Origin: Lamellibrachia columna
Lineage: Eukaryota; Annelida; Polychaeta; Sabellida; Siboglinidae
Assembly: GCA_963662155.1 (NCBI GenBank)
Contig: OY759261.1
Location: forward strand, 33,694,022-33,758,021
Direction: 5' to 3'
Length of the DNA stretch: 64,000 bases
Both the position numbers and the translations under genes were made by a program. Under the pieces are notes generated by a model. The model worked only from the letters and a program-made list of their open reading frames with translations, did no database searches and had not been told where the DNA came from. This document shows, one piece after another, positions 54,443 through 64,000 of the stretch (the stretch's first letter is position 1; the number at the start of each line of letters is the position of its first letter).

Positions 54443-57105
54443 ACAGAAGACATTTACACCAAAGACATTACATAAGATACTAGTGCAATCATTGTGTACA
54501 TTGACTTTACAGAAGACATTTACACCAAAGACATCACATAAGATACTAGTACAATCATTGTGTACATTGCCTTTACAGAAGACATTTACACCAAAGACAT
54601 CGCATAAGATACTAGTGCAATCATTGTGTACATTGACTTTACAGAAGACATTTACACCAAAGACATTACATAGGATACTAGTGCAATCATTGTGTACATT
54701 GACTTTACAGAAGACATTTACACCAAAGACATTACATAAGATACTAGTGCAATCATTGTGTACATTGACTTTACAGAAGACATTTACACCAAAGACATCA
54801 CATAAGATACTAGTGCAATCATTGTGTACATTGACTTTACAGAAGACATTTACACCAAAGACATTACATAAGATACTAGTGCAATCATTGTGTACATTGC
54901 CTTTACAGAAGACATTTACACCAAAGACATCACATAAGATACTAGTGCAATCATTGTGTACATTGCCTTTACAGAAGACATTTACACCAAAGACATCGCA
55001 TAAGATACTAGTACAATCATTGTGTACATTGCCTTTACAGAAGACATTTACACCAAAGACATTACATAGGATACTAGTGCAATCATTGTGTACATTGACT
55101 TTACAGAAGACATTTACACCAAATACATCACATAAGATACTAGTACAATCATTGTGTACATTGCCTTTACAGAAGACATTTACACCAAAGACATCACATA
55201 AGATACTAGTGCAATCATTGTGTACATTGCCTTTACAGAAGATGTTTACACCAAAGACATTACATAAGATACTAGTACAATCATTGTGTACATTGCCTTT
55301 ACAGAAGACATTTACACCAAAGACATTACATAAGATACTAGTGCAATCATTGTGTACATTGCCTTTACAGAAGACATTTACACCAAAGACATCACATAAG
55401 ATACTAGTACAATCATTGTGTACATTGACTTTACAGAAGACATTTACACCAAAGACATCACATAAGATACTAGTGCAATCATTGTGTACATTGCCTTTAC
55501 AGAAGACATTTACACCAAAGACATTACATAAGATACTAGTACAATCATTGTGTACATTGACTTTACAGAAGACATTTACACCAAAGACATCGCATAAGAT
55601 ACTAGTACAATCATTGTGTACATTGCCTTTACAGAAGACATTTACACCAAAGACATCACATAAGATACTAGTGCAATCATTGTGTACATTGCCTTTACAG
55701 ATGACATTTACACCAAAGACATCACATAAGATACTAGTGCAATCATTGTGTACATTGACTTTACAGAAGACATTTACACCAAAGACATTACATAAGATAC
55801 TAGTGCAATCATTGTGGACATTGCCTTTACAGAAGACATTTACACCAAAGACATCACATAAGATACTAGTACAATCATTGTGGACATTGCCTTTACAGAA
55901 GACATTTACACCAAAGACATTACATAAGATACTAGTGCAATCATTGTGTACATTGTCTTTACAGAAGACATTTACACCAAAGACATCACATAAGATACTA
56001 GTACAATCATTGTGTACATTGACTTTACAGAAGACATTTACACCAAAGACATCGCATAAGATACTAGTACAATCATTGTGTACATTGCCTTTACAGAAGA
56101 CATTTACACCAAAGACATCACATAAGATACTAGTACAATCATTGTGTACATTGCCTTTACAGAAGACATTTACACCAAAGACATCGCATAAGATACTAGT
56201 GCAATCATTGTGTACATTGACTTTACAGAAGACATTTACACCAAAGACATCGCATAAGATACTAGTGCAATCATTGTGTACATTGACTTTACAGAAGACA
56301 TTTACACCAAAGACATCGCATAAGATACTAGTACAATCATTGTGTACATTGCCTTTACAGAAGACATTTACACCAAAGACATCACATAAGATACTAGTAC
56401 AATCATTGTGTACATTGCCTTTACAGAAGACATTTACACCAAAGACATCACATAAGATACTAGTGCAATAATTGTGTACATTGCCTTTACAGATGACATT
56501 TACACCAAAGACATCACATAAGATACTAGTGCAATCATTGTGTACATTGCCTTTACAGAAGACATTTACACCAAAGACATTACATAAGATACTAGTACAA
56601 TCATTGTGTACATTGACTTTACAGAAGACATTTACACCAAAGACATCACATAAGATACTAGTGCAATCATTGTGTACATTGACTTTACAGAAGACATTTA
56701 CACCAAAGACATTACATAAGATACTAGTGCAATCATTGTGTACATTGACTTTACAGAAGACATTTACACCAAAGACATCACATAAGATACTAGTGCAATC
56801 ATTGTGTACATTGCCTTTACAGAAGACATTTACACCAAAGACATTACATAAGATACTAGTGCAATCATTGTGTACATTGCCTTTACATATGACATTTACA
56901 CCAAAGACATCACATAAGATACTAGTGCAATCATTGTGTACATTGCCTTTACAGAAGACATTTACACCAAAGACATCACATAAGATACTAGTGCAATCAT
57001 TGTGTACATTGCCTTTACAGAAGACATTTACACCAAAGACATCACATAAGATACTAGTGCAATCATTGTGTACATTGCCTTTACAGAAGACATTTACACC
57101 AAAGA
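54443..57105. repeat. 66-bp satellite, ~40 copies
   Basis: Unit: tttacagaagacatttacac, caaagacatcacataagata, ctagtgcaatcattgtgtac and attgcc (22 codons). Two-state positions (ACATTA, ACATCA or ACATCG; GTGCAA or GTACAA; TTGAC or TTGCC) recur in changing combinations, so copies recombine freely. A 701-codon and a 224-codon frame cover it. The first starts inside transposon copy B and a single C-to-A change at 56,468-56,470 splits them. No independent coding evidence. Confidence 0.98.
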
Positions 57106-57241
57106 AATTTAAAGAAATTGTTGATGTATCGCTGTTAATTAATTAATTAATAATAATTGACTTCTATGGCGCCTATATCCTCAGCAACCTGAGCTCAGAG
57201 GCGCAACAAAACAGAAGTTACTGGACAGAGTCTCTTCAGAT

Positions 57242-57281
<40 letters not shown>

Positions 57282-57331
57282 GAAACTAAGTTACGCAGTA
57301 CTGTTTAAACACACTATCAACATAGATTTTA
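57106..57331. repeat. spacer with (TA)n and (TTAA)n runs
   Basis: taattaattaattaataata near 57,135 and an uninterrupted TA dinucleotide run at about 57,248-57,278. Between them ttgacttctatggcgcctat with ctcagaggcgc forms a small imperfect inverted pair often seen in dispersed invertebrate repeats. Confidence 0.7.
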
Positions 57332-57416
57332 ATGTTGGACTCTCGATAAGCCAAAGATTTCGTTGTCCACTTACCACATGGGTTTTGTTCTGGATGGCAA
57401 TCTTGTTAAACAGGGC
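57332..57416 (+). mobile_element. LINE 3'-UTR fragment
   Basis: gttggactctcgataagcca, then ttgtccactta and ggatggcaatcttgttaaa match, in opposite orientation, the 3' untranslated region of the LINE relic at 62.69-62.95 kb (gttggactctcgataagcca, ttgtccacttgcc, ggatggcaaatcttgttaaa). Only the extreme 3' end is present, as expected for severe 5' truncation during target-primed reverse transcription. Confidence 0.7.
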
Positions 57417-57719
57417 TACATTCCTAGGGCTTTATAGCTTTTGAAACACGAACTAAAAATGACAGACCTGTGTAAATACAGTTGTCAGTCCTATTGAACT
57501 ACATCACACACAGCACAAGTGATAACTTTATTGCAAATATGTCTTAGATTCACTGCCATTTAAAATTCCTAATTTGAGCATTCACTATGGGCAAATGTAG
57601 AGCACTGAAGTGTAAGTTGGCTGTCTTATTTAAACAAACTTTTGCATATGACATGGAACTTTATGCTGCCTTTAACTCCAATTTTTATAAATCACCTAAA
57701 TTTCCGATAGAAACAGCAT
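57417..57719. other. unassigned spacer
   Basis: No supported feature. Confidence 0.4.
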
Positions 57720-59230
57720 CAGGGGTGAGATTTAGCGGTCGCCAATGGCGCCTAAAACTGGCTTCGGGCGACTTCAATTGTTGACTACAGTAGCCCGGAT
57801 GGCGACTCGAAATATTTACGCAGCTGCAATATTGTAGACCCAGCAAAAATAAACGGAATGTCAATAAACATCTCAGAAGTGTAGTTCTGGATATATGTTA
57901 ACCATAAATTGTGTGTTTGTAACACGTTTGACATTGCAAGAAATGTTGCCAAACCGTAGCCGAAGCGATATCAATAGGGATCATTCATTGTATTTTTAAT
58001 CAACCACATCGACGCTCAACATGTAACTGAACGGTCATTCTACATTGAAATAATAACCTGTCATGTTAATAGTATTGGTGTCGCGTGGCGTCACTTTTAT
58101 ATATACAAGAAAAATGGATTACGTGTTAGTTTATACGTGTCAGTCATGATATCATAGCAATGTTTACCAAATGCCTCAGGCCAATATGCCATCAATACGC
58201 TTGAACGTATTACCGAAACACCCGCGTCACACACGTGATGCAATACTCGTTGAATGTTCAAAATATAGAAGATCGCGTGGATACTTGTGTTGGTTGATGA
58301 ATAGTAGAATATCTGCTTTCTACTGTTGGGCCAATACGTGGGTGCGTGCTTTCTACTATAATAATATAAACCGCCTATATGGCGCTACGTACTCTCAAAC
58401 GATTTACGTACCGAAGTATTCGCTGCGGCGCGCGTGGTTTCTGTGATTGTTGGAAGTTAACGGTTTACGCAGTGAACATTTGATTTACCATAAAAACCAC
58501 TAAGAATCCTTGATATATGGGTTATTTCGAAGAAATAAAGGCGTTACGTTTCATTAGTGGGGTCGTACATCAATCCCTGATAGTTTGGCGCCCGAGGTGC
58601 AAGCCGTCTAGAAGAAAAACGTGAACATAACCATAACCACATATAAACGTACATACATAAAAATATACGCTATCTCGATTATAGATTTAATTATCTCCAT
58701 GGTGTGCGGAGCGCTTCTGGTGAATTAATCGGGAGCCTGGTTAAAGTTTCTCTAGGCTAGGGTAAAATCAGGTCCCGTAAAAATCAGCAAAACTGTTCAG
58801 GTCATAGGACCTTATGTCCTGTGACGCTTGGAGACTTTTCGCAAAGACTGTTGATGTACCATCCTATGAAAGAAAAACAACCTGTGTATAATTGTATACT
58901 GTATTTTATTCAGTATTATGTATCACATTCTACTGAACCTGCCTTAAAAATAAATGTTTTGTGTATAATTGTATACTGTATTTTATTCAGTATTATGTAT
59001 CACATTCTACTGAACCTGCCTTAAAAATAAATGTTTCAAAACTGTTTTGTTTTTGATGTTTTTTATTTGTCGTTGATATTGTTCATACATTTTATCTTCA
59101 AAGTATTTACTTTCTATCATCAAAGTATTGAGTAGCAAGTGGGCTACCTAAGAAGCTGTCGGGCTACTTCACTTTGCAAGGATGGTAGCCCGAATGGCTA
59201 CCTTCCATGACTTGCTAAATCTCACCCCTG
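57720..59230. mobile_element. 1,511-bp TIR element (CAGGGGTG ends)
   Basis: Perfect 17-bp TIRs: caggggtgagatttagc at 57,720-57,736 and its reverse complement at 59,214-59,230. The hexamer cagcat directly flanks both ends (57,714-57,719 and 59,231-59,236). Sub-terminal sequences diverge but both carry gtagcccg-type motifs (57,792; 59,160 and 59,190 region). CAGGGGTG ends suggest the hAT superfamily, although a 6-bp rather than 8-bp duplication is what I can see. The interior open frame at 58,171 has no recognisable domain, so the element is non-autonomous. It includes a 72-bp internal tandem duplication. Confidence 0.8.
58887..59034. repeat. 72-bp two-copy tandem duplication
   Basis: gtgtataattgtatactgta, ttttattcagtattatgtat, cacattctactgaacctgcc and ttaaaaataaat occur twice with no visible change, so the duplication is recent. 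It lies inside the CAGGGGTG element. Confidence 0.95.
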
Positions 59231-59239
59231 CAGCATTGT

Positions 59240-59305
59240 GTTCATTATTCTGCCAGGTCCAAATGTAAGTTTGTGTTCATTATTCTGCCAGGTCATAATG
59301 TAAGT
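59240..59305. repeat. ~38-bp two-copy duplication
   Basis: gtgttcattattctgccagg and tc-aatgtaagttt are repeated once with small changes. Confidence 0.85.
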
Positions 59306-59399
59306 TTGTAATATCACTAGAAATGAACCAATTGAATATAAAATAAACAAAATAGACAAAGTCTAAGCCATCTCTTAATTTTATGTTTATCGATTCTGA

Positions 59400-59990
59400 T
59401 ATTTGTAAGCCTTTATTTCAGTGTTCTTACAGGTTTGAATCCTGCTGGTGTTCACTAACACATGTTTGTGTCTCTTAACATTCCCAAGCCTTTATTGGAG
59501 AACTGATGGAGGTTCTAATCATGTTGGTGTTTTAAGTTTGTGTCTTAATATTCCCAAGCCTTTATTGGAATACTGATGCAGGTTCTAATCATGTTGGTGT
59601 TTTAAGTTTGTGTCTTAATATTCCCAAGCCTTTATTGGAGTACTGACGCAGGTTCTAATCATGTTAGTGTTTTAAGTTTGTGTCTTAATATTTCTAAGCC
59701 TTTATTGGAGTACTGACGCAGGTTCTAATCATGTTGGTGTTTTAAGTTTGTGTCTTAATATTTCTAAGCCTTTATTGGAGTACTGACGCAGGTTCTAATC
59801 ATGTTGGTGTTTTAAGTTTGTGTCTTAATATTTCTAAGCCTTTATTGGAGTACTGACGCAGGTTCTAATCATGTTGGTGTTTTAAGTTTGTGTCTTAATA
59901 TTTCTAAGCCTTTATTGGAGTGTTGTATTTGTTTGATTATTGTTCTTTTTCTGGAACACATGTTTTTGTTTTCTGATATTTGTAATCCTT
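59400..59990. repeat. 70-bp tandem repeat, ~7-8 copies
   Basis: Unit taatatttctaagcctttat, tggagtactgacgcaggttc, taatcatgttggtgttttaa and gtttgtgtct. Central copies are nearly identical; outer copies (59,405-59,545 and 59,925-60,030) are truncated and diverged. Confidence 0.95.
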
Positions 59991-60029
59991 TACTGAAGTG
60001 TTGTGGCAGGTTCAATTCCTGTTGGTGTT

Positions 60030-60470
60030 CTGAATAACACACCTGGCTGGGCACACGTCGTAATTGGGTACACGTGGTAATTAGTTCATTCTCTCAAGAC
60101 ATCTTTATTTTTTACTACAGTGCAAAACTTAAAACTATGTAGACTGAATCATTCTTAATCTGACACGAACTCTCCAAATTTATATGTATTTTCCCTGGTA
60201 CTCCTCTGTTAAAACAATGGAAAAAATGTTGCATTCTTCCCTGGAATATTTGGTTACAATCTGATCGCATGCACGCATGCATGCACGCACTCACCTCAGA
60301 GCCATAGAGCAACACACTATTCACATTGGTATTGAACATTGGGTCTTATTTCTTATTGATACGGATGTCGAATTCTGCCCTGTATTTAAGGTGATGAATG
60401 CATGCCTGGCCTTTCCAATATTAGGTATTTTACATTTGACCTTATGATCTGTTCTGCTAGGTCAACCCCT
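60030..60470. other. spacer with small GCATGCACG run
   Basis: A short catgcacgcatgcatgcacg palindromic microsatellite near 60,267-60,288. Otherwise unassigned. Confidence 0.5.
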
Positions 60471-60835
60471 AATGTCACGTAAGAGTCCACACTGTTAAAC
60501 CATCCTCCCAGCCCCGTATGTCATGTATCAGACTCTGTTGTTCAACCGATCTACCAGAATCCCCTCTGCTCAACTGTTCTCACAATCCTGTATGTCACAT
60601 ACATATATATATCGAATACAAGTCATTGCTGTTCAATCGTCCTCCCATATCTTGAGTACGAGTCATCGCTGTTCAATCATCCTCTCAACCCTGTAAGTCA
60701 CAAGTCCGCGCTGCTAAGCCCCTATTTCATGTACTAGTCCCTGCTGTTCAACTGGTCTCCCAGCCCGGTATGTCATGTATTTGTCCCCGCTGTTCCTCTG
60801 TTCGCCTAACTCCGTATGTCGTGTACGTGTTCCCG
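60471..60835. repeat. degenerate ~60-bp tandem repeat
   Basis: Reiterations of a block containing gtccctgctgttcaac, tcctcccagccc and gtatgtcatgtat, about seven diverged units. Spacing and sequence vary, so this is an old array. It borders the young 48-bp array after a unique stretch. Confidence 0.75.
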
Positions 60836-61023
60836 GTGGACCTCCTTTCCCGTATGTGGCCGCAGGTAGTCAATGCACAGTTGCATCTATAAGTATTTCG
60901 CTTTACGTATCGCTATTTTCATAACTTATAGGCACTGACTTCAGCTGAATTTACCGATTGCATGTTCTCCATACGTTTCACGCATAGATCCGGATGCACA
61001 AATACTGACAAAATGGCCTCAAT

Positions 61024-62083
61024 AATTTATTATGGTTCACATGTATCCATCACTGTATCTTGTCAGACACTCATTTATTATGGTTCACATGTATCCATCA
61101 CTGTATCTTGTCAGACACTCATTTATTATGGTTCACGTGTATCCATCACTGTATCTTGTCAGACACTCATTTATTATGGTTCACATGTATCCATCACTGT
61201 ATCTTGTCAGACACTCATTTATTATGGTTCACGTGTATCCATCACTGTATCTTGTCAGGCACTCATTTATTATGGTTCACGTGTATCCATCACTGTATCT
61301 TGTCAGGCACTCATTTATTATGGTTCACGTGTATCCATCACTGTATCTTGTCAGACACTCATTTATTATGGTTCACGTGTATCCATCACTGTATCTTGTC
61401 AGACACTCATTTATTATGGTTCACGTGTATCCATCACTGTATCTTGTCAGGCCCTCATTTATTATGGTTCACGTGTATCCATCACTGTATCTTGTCAGGC
61501 ACTCATTTATTATGGTTCACGTGTATCCATCACTGTATCTTGTCAGGCACTCATTTATTATGGTTCACGTGTATCCATCACTGTATCTTGTCAGGCACTC
61601 ATTTATTATGGTTCACGTGTATCCATCACTGTATCATGTCAGACACTCATTTATTATGGTTCACGTGTATCCATCACTGTATCTTGTCAGACACTCATTT
61701 ATTATGGTTCACGTGTATCCATCACTGTATCTTGTCAGGCACTCATTTATTATGGTTCACGTGTATCCATCACTGTATCTTGTCAGACACTCATTTATTA
61801 TGGTTCACATGTATCCATCACTGTATTTTGTCAGACACTCATTTATTATGGTTCACGTGTATCCATCACTGTATCTTGTCAGGCACTCATTTATTATGGT
61901 TCACGTGTATCCATCACTGTATCTTGTCAGACACTCATTTATTATGGTTCACGTGTATCCATCACTGTATCTTGCCAGGCCATCATTTATTATGGTTCAC
62001 GTGTATCCATCACTGTATCTTGCCAGGCCATCATTTATTATGGTTCACGTGTATCCATCACTGTATCTTGTCAGGCCCTCATT
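61024..62083. repeat. 48-bp satellite, ~22 copies, ending at a SINE
   Basis: Unit tttattatggttcacgtgta, tccatcactgtatcttgtca and ggcactca (16 codons). Variants are cacatg or cacgtg and gacac, ggcac, ggccc or ggcca. The last unit passes directly into the SINE tail (ggccctcattgatgcagctg). The monomer's actcatttat matches the SINE terminus seen at 12,516. All three plus-strand frames are open for 340-390 codons because the unit lacks stops, not because it is coding. Confidence 0.97.
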
Positions 62084-62185
62084 GATGCAGCTGGGTGAAC
62101 TGAGACAAGGTGCAATGAACGAAACTGCCCCAGCTTCGAAACGGTTCTGTAGACTGTCTGATGTCCTAACTACTACACTCCGGCT
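62072..62185 (-). mobile_element. tRNA-derived SINE, copy 2 (minus strand)
   Basis: On the minus strand: an A-box-like gtgtagtagttaggacatc, a B-box-like cgtttcgaagctgg, then cagtttcgttcat, gtctcagttcacccagctgc and atcaatgag. It matches the tail of the SINE at 12.5-12.66 kb at roughly 50 of 69 positions. The head lies within the first unit of the 81-bp array and the tail touches the 48-bp array. Confidence 0.65.
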
Positions 62186-62550
62186 AGTTACTTGCCTGGT
62201 GTATTTATAAACACTCAATAGTGAGTTCTGTAGACTGTCCGATGTCCTAACTACTACACTCCGGCTAGTTACTTGCCTGGTGTATTTATAAACACTCAAT
62301 AGTGAGTTCTGTAGACTGTCTGATGTCCTAACTACTACACTCCGGCTAGTTACTTGCCTGGTGTATTTATAAACACTCAATAGTGAGTTCTGTAGACTGT
62401 CCGATGTCCTAACTACTACACTCCAGCTAGTTACTTGCCTGGTGTATTTATAAACACTCAATAGTGAGTTCTGTAGACTGTCTGATGTCCTAACTACTAC
62501 ACTCCGGCCAGTTGCTTGCCTGGTGTATTTATAAACACTCAATAGCGAGT
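62144..62550. repeat. 81-bp array spanning a SINE/dispersed-repeat junction
   Basis: Five copies of ttctgtagactgtctgatgt, cctaactactacactccggc, tagttacttgcctggtgtat, ttataaacactcaatagtga and g. The first half is the tRNA-like SINE head and the second half is the start of the dispersed repeat also found at 14,695. Copy borders read caatagtgag|ttctgtag. The last copy continues into single-copy dispersed repeat (caatagcgagtctttt). Confidence 0.95.
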
Positions 62551-62650
62551 CTTTTGTTACATATAATTGCAGGTATCAGGGAGCTGATGTACCTGCCATG
62601 TGTTTACAAATATTGAACAGCTGATGTCACGGATGGTCACACACCAGTGT
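62514..62650. repeat. dispersed repeat shared with 14.7 kb
   Basis: gcctggtgtatttataaaca, ctcaatagcgag, gttacatataattgcaggta, gtacctgccatgtgtttaca and ggtcacacacc align collinearly with 14,695-14,850. Class unknown. Confidence 0.75.
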
Positions 62651-62691
62651 GCTGGATGGTGCCACAGGCAGGTGACAGGTTTGTGGGAAGT

Positions 62692-62945
62692 AGATTTAAC
62701 AAGATTTAACAAGATTTAACAAGATTTGCCATCCAAGCCAAAGGCCCAGATGGCAAGTGGACAAGGAAGCCATTGGCTTATCGAGAGTCCAACAATGTTC
62801 ATCTACTTATAACCCGCCCTCCTGAGATATGTGTCAACCTTGTTTTTAAACATATTCACGCTGCTAGCAGTTACACAATCTGTAGACAATTTGTTCCATT
62901 CATTTATTGTCCTCTGTGAGAACGAGTGCTTCCTGATGTCCAATC
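62692..62945 (-). pseudogene. LINE (CR1-like) C terminus and 3' UTR with 10-bp tail repeats
   Basis: The minus strand reads DIRKHSFSQRTINEWNKLST, then ASSVNMFKNKVDTYLRRAGY and a stop, the classic C-terminal block of CR1-like ORF2. It is followed by about 100 bp of 3' UTR and a tail of three to four direct repeats of cttgttaaat (62,692-62,727). Short tandem 3' repeats in place of poly(A) are typical of the CR1 group. The same 3' UTR occurs at 57.33 kb and a related C terminus at 5.25 kb. Confidence 0.85.
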
Positions 62946-63390
62946 TACAAGTAGGCCTATAACAATTTAATCAGATTCACCTCGGCAGTTGAATGTACTT
63001 GTCTCTAAAGTGTCACATCATTTAAGTGAACATCACTGTCATTTCTTCGGTCTGTAGTTACACATAAGCATAGATGTCTTCTAGATGACGTGTATGTCTG
63101 TTTACAAATAAACACCAGGTGACTGGTATATTGGCCTACTTCATGGTCACAGAACGCACAGCAAATAGCACACAGAAGGCCCTTTGTATGGCATGCAGGT
63201 GTTCAGCTGAATGGGAAATGTAGTAATTAGTCTGTTAGTGTTATACAACTGGATGTTCTTGTCATCTGTCAAATCATATTATACAACCAGTCATTCTTGT
63301 ACAGCTGGGCCAGTGAAGTACCAGTGTATCGTCATGATCACTGGCCTAATGATGTTTGGCGATCTGGGACATTGGCCTAGGTATGTTAAA
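62946..63390. other. unassigned spacer
   Basis: No supported gene. The frame beginning 63,211 lacks recognisable motifs. Confidence 0.4.
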
Positions 63391-63512
63391 AAAATTAAAA
63401 CAAATGTATACAATCATTTGAACACTTTTGTGTAACAAAAGATGCTATGCAGTTATACAAATGTATACAATCATTTGAACACTTTTGTGTAACAAAAGAT
63501 GCTATGCAGTTA
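63391..63512. repeat. ~62-bp two-copy tandem duplication
   Basis: acaaatgtatacaatcattt, gaacacttttgtgtaacaaa and agatgctatgcagttat occur twice without change. A 21-bp duplication (gttgttccacttcaaaaacg-like) follows at 63,548-63,588. Confidence 0.92.
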
Positions 63513-63569
63513 TTATGTTATTTCAATATATTTATTATTTGCGAAGTTATTCCACTTCAAAAACGTTGT

Positions 63570-63768
63570 TCCACTTCAAAAACGAATTAAACATTATGGT
63601 AAAAGATATTGACCCTCACATAACTGATATTACTGAATCATGGGCCAACACAGACACAACAGATGCTGAATTAGGATTGACAGGATACATAATGTTTAGG
63701 AGAGGTCGAATAGAAAGAAGGGGAGGGGGAGTTACTTTTCATGCAATCAACAACGCAAGCCAGATGTA
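63570..63768 (+). pseudogene. LINE endonuclease N-terminal fragment
   Basis: The frame reads KNELNIMVKDIDPHITDITE, SWANTDTTDAELGLTGYIMF and RRGRIERRGGGVTFHAIN. I-x-x-x-TESWA-x-x-x-x-D-x-E-L-x-L-x-GY-x-x-FR-x-x-R-x-x-RGGGV is the N-terminal signature of the apurinic-type endonuclease of CR1-like ORF2, including the TES glutamate. The family's LYIK after GGGV is lost and the copy stops at 63,768. Confidence 0.85.
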
Positions 63769-64000
63769 AAGATATGAAAAGGCCAAATGAATGACGTTTA
63801 TTAAGATTATGCCTAATGGCATATTATTCCGATTAAGAGCATGAAATGTGGACCCTGTAACATATGCCAAGCCTGTGGCTGAGCCTCATACAAAGCCGCC
63901 TGGACACAATGCTCCCAGCTTCGACATAGCAATACAGTACATGTAGTAATATTCCTACAACACAAGACAATTCATGGCATCGTCACCAGCACATTAAAAC
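63769..64000. other. unassigned right edge
   Basis: No feature recognised in the last 232 bases. Confidence 0.45.

Noticed and set aside
54366..57146. 701- and 224-codon ORFs as a secreted or structural repeat protein
   Set aside because: They are the 66-bp satellite, starting within a truncated transposon and interrupted by a stop. Variation between units does not look codon-structured.
58171..58446. 91-codon ORF as a transposase fragment of the CAGGGGTG element
   Set aside because: No catalytic or zinc-finger motif can be recognised. The length is within chance for this composition.
61000..62210. Overlapping 340-390-codon ORFs in all three plus frames
   Set aside because: The 48-bp unit has no stop in any forward frame, so the frames are open by construction. 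At most one could be coding, and none has flanking support.
1..64000. Idea that arrays are selected for unit lengths divisible by three
   Set aside because: By my count about ten of 31 array units (24, 30, 39, 48, 48, 60, 66, 78, 81, 93) are multiples of three, about the one-third expected by chance.

Overview
The window looks like intergenic or gene-poor nuclear DNA of a metazoan, most plausibly a marine invertebrate such as a mollusc. The reasons are CR1/Jockey-like LINE relics of several families, tRNA-derived SINEs, hAT, pogo/Tigger and ISL2EU-type DNA transposons, a short TTAGGG-type interstitial telomeric stretch, AT-rich spacers and no operon-like organisation. The species assignment is inference. 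I find no intact host gene. The only host-exon candidates are weak: an ATGGCG start at 47,284 and a YY1-like start near 31,850. I see no rRNA, functional tRNA or CRISPR array. The dominant feature is tandem repetition. More than 35 separate arrays are visible, with units from 4 to about 180 bp. The largest are a 60/65-bp satellite at 7.65-11.63 kb with higher-order structure, a 71-bp array at 12.66-14.43 kb, a 78-bp array at 26.26-28.44 kb, a 30-bp array at 44.12-45.15 kb, a 66-bp array at 54.44-57.11 kb, a 48-bp array at 61.02-62.08 kb, and a perfect (CGGA)n run of about 366 bp at 19.80-20.17 kb. Long open frames over these arrays are mostly a consequence of repetition. Layout: 0-7.6 kb holds small arrays and faint transposon scraps. 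7.6-15 kb holds satellites, a SINE and a dispersed repeat. 15.3-19.5 kb holds a pogo/Tigger-like transposase relic, a CR1-like reverse transcriptase (RT) relic running into a 43-bp array, and a second RT relic split by a 29-bp array. 20.8-21.7 kb is a terminal-inverted-repeat (TIR) element with compound TIRs. 24.3-25.9 kb is an ISL2EU/IS4EU-like transposase pseudogene whose coiled coil has expanded as a 39-bp array. 28.5-30.0 kb has oppositely oriented endonuclease and RT relics. 37.1-37.9 and 50.5-50.9 kb are two hAT MITEs of one family, each with a perfect 8-bp target-site duplication (TSD). 38.6-46.1 kb contains two relics of a charged, probably transposon-encoded protein, separated by a 935-bp TA-flanked element. 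48.4-51.2 kb is one LINE copy (ORF1 and ORF2) interrupted by a MITE and by a 41-bp array. 53.7-54.4 kb is a second copy of the 935-bp element, cut off by the 66-bp satellite. 57.7-59.2 kb is an element with a 17-bp perfect TIR. 61-62.6 kb is a SINE with an array at each end. The main biological observation is that at least six arrays appear to have started inside, or at the edge of, transposable-element sequence. In several cases the monomer contains recognisable transposon codons or SINE termini. The window therefore reads as a series of snapshots of satellite birth from mobile elements. It does not look like a set of interacting genes.
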